DNA from: Nostoc sp. KVJ20
Lineage (GTDB): Bacteria; Cyanobacteriota; Cyanobacteriia; Cyanobacteriales; Nostocaceae
Direction: 5' to 3'
Assembly (NCBI RefSeq): GCF_001712795.1
Contig: NZ_KV757585.1
Location: 1-64,000 of the forward strand
Length of the DNA stretch: 64,000 nt
The notes under the pieces are model-generated. The model had not been told where the DNA came from, ran no database searches, and saw nothing but the letters and a program-made list of their open reading frames with translations. Shown one piece after another: positions 61,164-64,000 of the stretch (positions are counted from its first letter, which is position 1; each line of letters opens with the position of its first letter). The translations under genes and the position numbers were made by a program.

Positions 61164-61649
61164 ATGAAAAAATTGATTTATGCTGTTGTATTCACACTGG
61201 CATTTACATCTTCAGTTGATGCTGTTTTTGCAAGCGGTAAACCAGGTGATTTTAGCGCTTCCCATTTAATGAAAAGTGCTGCTAATCCTAATACTACTTA
61301 TGCCACAGATGCTACTCACAAATTTGAAGTTCATGTGCAGGGTAAACCTCTGGCAGGACTTACAATTAATTTGCCTGAAGGAGTGAAAATTGATAGAGGA
61401 ATTGAGGTAAAAAATCAATCAGGGCAAAAAATTCCCACGACAGTTTCTATTAATGGACAAAAAGCTACAGTAGCTTTTTCACAACCAATAGACCCTGAGA
61501 CAAAACTCTCAATTTTAATGAGAGGAGTCAATACTCAAACCTATGAACCAGGCTATGGTGCAACTTGGCAGTACCAAGTCTATGCCAATCAAGTTGGATT
61601 CACGCAAGAAATTCCACTTGGTCTAGCTCTGATTCAGACCTACCCTTAG
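61164..61649 (+). CDS. Secreted DUF2808 protein, third of three
   Basis: The 161-residue protein starts at ATG 61164 after GAGGAT. It has a signal peptide ending near VDAVFASG, then KFEVHVQGKPLAGLTINLPEGVKIDRGIEVKNQSGQKIPTTVSINGQKATVAFSQPIDPETKLSILMRGV and EIPLGLALIQTYP. It is more diverged than the first two but keeps the GQKI and EIP(L/V/I)G(V/L) features. It has its own CopR-type box. The downstream porin has another. Confidence 0.82.
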   Translation: MKKLIYAVVFTLAFTSSVDAVFASGKPGDFSASHLMKSAANPNTTYATDATHKFEVHVQGKPLAGLTINLPEGVKIDRGIEVKNQSGQKIPTTVSINGQKATVAFSQPIDPETKLSILMRGVNTQTYEPGYGATWQYQVYANQVGFTQEIPLGLALIQTYP

Positions 61650-61776
61650 GCAGAGCAATTCTTAGAGTGTAAGGAGCTGGTGTCTAGGGATGTCATGTTG
61701 ACAGAAGTAGGGATGTAAATTGTGATAGATGCGTGTTTGGTGGTTTTTTGATTCATTAACCTATCATTAACCTGTG

Positions 61777-61793
61777 ATTTCATCCTAATTTCA
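61777..61793 (+). promoter_or_regulatory. CopR-type direct repeat before the porin gene
   Basis: TTTCATCCTAATTTCAT, then TTATAG starting 18 bp later. It lies 73 bp before the porin ATG. Confidence 0.7.
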
Positions 61794-61865
61794 TCATGCT
61801 CTGAGAATCTAGTTATAGGAGTGAATCCTGTAAATAGATTTTCAGGTTTGAAGAGACAAGAAATC

Positions 61866-63542
61866 ATGTCGGAATCAAATTTAGGTGTGAGTGAAAAAAG
61901 AATCATGACCAAACCATTCTGGAATGTTCTAAGGCTCAGTCCAGTTATTGTTGCCGCTATATTTTTCGCTGCTAACAGCGCCTTAGCAGCTGAGGCTAAC
62001 GAACAGGTAATAACTGTAGACCAGTTGACTGCCCAATCAGACAACTTCGGTCAAGTCACATCAGTTTCTCAGTTTTCTGACGTACAACCCACAGACTGGG
62101 CATTCCAAGCCTTGCAGTCTTTAGTTGAACGCTACGGTTGTATTGCAGGCTATCCCAATAGTACCTATCGTGGCAACCGTGCTTTGACGCGTTATGAATT
62201 TGCCGCTGGTTTGAACGCCTGTTTAGACCGAGTTAACGAATTGATTGCCACTGCTACAGCAGACCTGGTAAGCAAGCAAGATTTAGCTACCTTACAGCGC
62301 TTACAAGAAGAATTTTCCGCTGAACTGGCAACTCTGCGCGGTCGTGTGGATTCCTTAGAAGCTCGCACTTCTGAACTAGAAGCTAATCAATTCTCCACTA
62401 CTACCAAGCTGACTGGGGAAGCAATTTTTAACGTGTCTGATGTTTTTGGCAGCGATCAGAGGGCGGTTTCCTCTGGTGTTGATCAGGCTACGGCTCCCGA
62501 CTTAGACACCAATACTATTTTTGCTAACCGGGTTCGTCTGAAATTGAACTCTAGTTTTACTGGAAAAGACAATTTAGAAATTCGTATCCAAAGCCGGAAT
62601 ATTAGCCCATACGGTACGAATGTAACGGGTACAAACATGACCCGTCTATCGTTTGACGGGAATGAAAATAACGATGCTTTAATCGATAAAGTTAACTACG
62701 CTTTTAACCTGAGCGATGCAGTGCGCGTCCAGTTTGATGCTGCCGGTGGTTTGTTGTACGAAAACAGCATTAACACCTTCAACCCTGACCTTCAAAGCAG
62801 CGGTAAAGGTTCTATTTCCCGCTATGGTCGGTTCAGCCCCATTTATCGTCAAGGAGAGGGCGGTGCAGGTGCGACCCTAATCTTCAATCCCAAAGGAGCT
62901 TTCACTGCATCTGTAGCTTATCTAGCTGGCAGAGCTAACGATCCTAGCGATGGTTCCGGTCTTTTCGATGGTTCCTATGCAGCCTTTGGTCAGATATCTT
63001 TCCAGCCCACTCAGGCATTAAATGTTGGTTTGACCTACGCTCGTACCTACCAAAATGGAGGACAGATTAACCTATTTAGCTCCACAGGCAGCGTCTATGC
63101 AAATAACCCCTTTCAAGGTGCTACTTTAACTGCTAACCACTACGGTGTAGAAGCTAGCTTTAAACTAAGCACTAATATTACTATTGGTGGTTGGTATGGT
63201 TTTAGCAACGCAGAAGCTAAGAATGGCGCTCGAGAGGGTGATGAAGCAGACTTTAACTACTGGGCTACGACCCTTTCTTTCAGAGACTTTGGCAAACAAG
63301 GTAACGTGCTTGGTTTTATTTTTGGTCAACCACCTAAAGCGACTGACAACGATTTTATCCAAGCAAACGGTGTTCGTCGTGAAGATGACGGCACATCCTA
63401 TCACTTGGAGGGGCTGTACAAACTACAACTCACTGATAATATTGCCGTTACCCCCGGTTTGTTAGTCATCTTCAATCCTGAGCATAATGACACAAACGAT
63501 ACTGTTTATGTTGGTACACTGCGTACTACTTTCACTTTTTAA
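61866..63542 (+). CDS. SLH-domain OprB-type porin
   Basis: The signal peptide (LRLSPVIVAAIFFAANSALAA) is followed by an SLH domain: FSDVQPTDWAFQALQSLVERYGCIAGYPN and RALTRYEFAAGLNACLDRV. A coiled-coil (LQRLQEEFSAELATLRGRVDSLEARTSELEANQ) leads to a long beta-barrel with alternating aromatic strands (GLTYARTYQNGGQI) that ends YVGTLRTTFTF, with the terminal Phe of outer-membrane proteins. I chose ATG 61866; an upstream GTG adds 15 residues. Cyanobacterial proteins of this type serve iron or solute uptake. Its CopR-type box implies copper-responsive remodelling of the outer membrane. Confidence 0.92.
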   Translation: MSESNLGVSEKRIMTKPFWNVLRLSPVIVAAIFFAANSALAAEANEQVITVDQLTAQSDNFGQVTSVSQFSDVQPTDWAFQALQSLVERYGCIAGYPNSTYRGNRALTRYEFAAGLNACLDRVNELIATATADLVSKQDLATLQRLQEEFSAELATLRGRVDSLEARTSELEANQFSTTTKLTGEAIFNVSDVFGSDQRAVSSGVDQATAPDLDTNTIFANRVRLKLNSSFTGKDNLEIRIQSRNISPYGTNVTGTNMTRLSFDGNENNDALIDKVNYAFNLSDAVRVQFDAAGGLLYENSINTFNPDLQSSGKGSISRYGRFSPIYRQGEGGAGATLIFNPKGAFTASVAYLAGRANDPSDGSGLFDGSYAAFGQISFQPTQALNVGLTYARTYQNGGQINLFSSTGSVYANNPFQGATLTANHYGVEASFKLSTNITIGGWYGFSNAEAKNGAREGDEADFNYWATTLSFRDFGKQGNVLGFIFGQPPKATDNDFIQANGVRREDDGTSYHLEGLYKLQLTDNIAVTPGLLVIFNPEHNDTNDTVYVGTLRTTFTF

Positions 63543-63631
63543 AACTGCTATCATCATGATTTCAGTAATAGTGTTGTCATCAATACATAGAACTGTTTTT
63601 AAGTTCTAATTCTGTCTAGTAGTATGTGTTA

Positions 63632-63669
63632 AATACAACACTCTAATCTTGCGATTAGGGTGTTGTATT
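63632..63669 (+). terminator. Terminator of the porin gene
   Basis: A 17-bp stem with one G-U pair (AATACAACACTCTAATC and complement) and a TTGC loop, followed by ATTT. It lies 90 bp after the porin stop. Confidence 0.8.
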
Positions 63670-63713
63670 ATTTAGGCAAGTATAAATTTTAAATTTTCTG
63701 AGATAGCTTGATA

Positions 63714-63730
63714 TTTCATCTTAATTTCAT
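63714..63730 (+). promoter_or_regulatory. CopR-type direct repeat at right edge
   Basis: TTTCATCTTAATTTCAT. No gene is seen before the window ends, so the regulated gene lies beyond 64000. The rest of the 63543-64000 stretch is AT-rich and empty. Confidence 0.65.
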
Positions 63731-64000
63731 ACTGATTTGTCACAATAAAGATAACTCAATAGATTTCTTGCTAGCAGTTAGTTAGTTTCCAGAACTTCTC
63801 TAACTGACTTTTGCTCACACCAAATTACAATCACTTATGGCAATGAGGTCTATTGAGTTTTTTCTAAATGTTAATAATTTACTACTTTGATTTTAGATAA
63901 AATAATAAAAACTTATATATTAAAATCACTAAAGATGAAACTTGTATAGTTTTAAGTAAATTTACTAGATTTTTAAGAGTTATGTGGCGCTAAAGCTTTT

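Noticed and set aside
1..64000. CRISPR array, tRNA or rRNA genes
   Set aside because: No regularly spaced direct repeats with unique spacers and no cloverleaf or rRNA-like sequence was seen by eye.

Overview
The window looks like accessory DNA, probably plasmid-borne, from a filamentous (Nostocales-type) cyanobacterium. GCGATCGC (HIP1) octamers recur, many product families are cyanobacterial (DUF5895, DUF4351, DUF2808, SLH/OprB porins, long-chain flavodoxin), and cyanobacterial short palindromic repeats lie between and inside genes. Plasmid origin is inferred from clamp-loader genes, a family-A DNA polymerase, a VirD4-type coupling protein, a transglycosylase-type conjugation protein and a tyrosine recombinase. 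Species cannot be told from the sequence alone.

Left third (1-27.5 kb): replication, transfer and a candidate DNA-modification system. A 5'-truncated dnaX overlaps holA. A leftward operon follows (7079 down to 2411): acyl-carrier-like protein, XRE repressor, ImmA/IrrE protease, a thymidylate-synthase-like protein with the catalytic Cys, a protein resembling the 5-hmdU DNA kinase helical / alpha-glutamyl-putrescinyl-thymine pyrophosphorylase family, and a MazG-type pyrophosphohydrolase. These parallel the steps by which some phages make hypermodified thymine, so I regard this as the best candidate for an undescribed system. Next to it are a large MrfA/YprA-like helicase, three small genes including DUF5674, an N6-adenine methyltransferase split over two overlapping genes, the VirD4-like ATPase, DUF5895, a secreted transglycosylase, an exonuclease-polymerase and an integrase. 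Two genes here share a leader in which a hairpin precedes a stem that would mask the start codon.

Middle and right (28-64 kb): a metal, mainly copper, resistance island. It holds a Csp-type copper store, a glutathione-reductase-like enzyme, a collapsed multicopper oxidase, flavodoxin, a CopM-like DUF305 lipoprotein, an HME-RND pump, a Zn/Cd P-type ATPase with ArsR regulator and CDF exporter, a Cu(I) P-type ATPase with a copper chaperone and a double-cupredoxin protein, two MerR regulators, paired His-rich lipoproteins, three DUF2808 proteins and an SLH porin.

Control of the island can be read directly. Fifteen copies of a direct repeat close to TTTCATCTTAATTTCAT, typical of a CopR-type response regulator, all on the + strand, precede genes from 28.7 kb to the right edge. 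Seven promoters have TTGACT and a 19-bp spacer holding a dyad; these fall into two classes, each including the promoter of one MerR gene. A SmtB-type operator sits between the ArsR and Zn-ATPase genes. No response-regulator gene is present, so the activator must be encoded elsewhere. One repeat box is followed within 90 bp by a strong terminator and no gene, suggesting a copper-induced small RNA. The island also carries decayed genes and short repeats inserted in frame into coding sequence.
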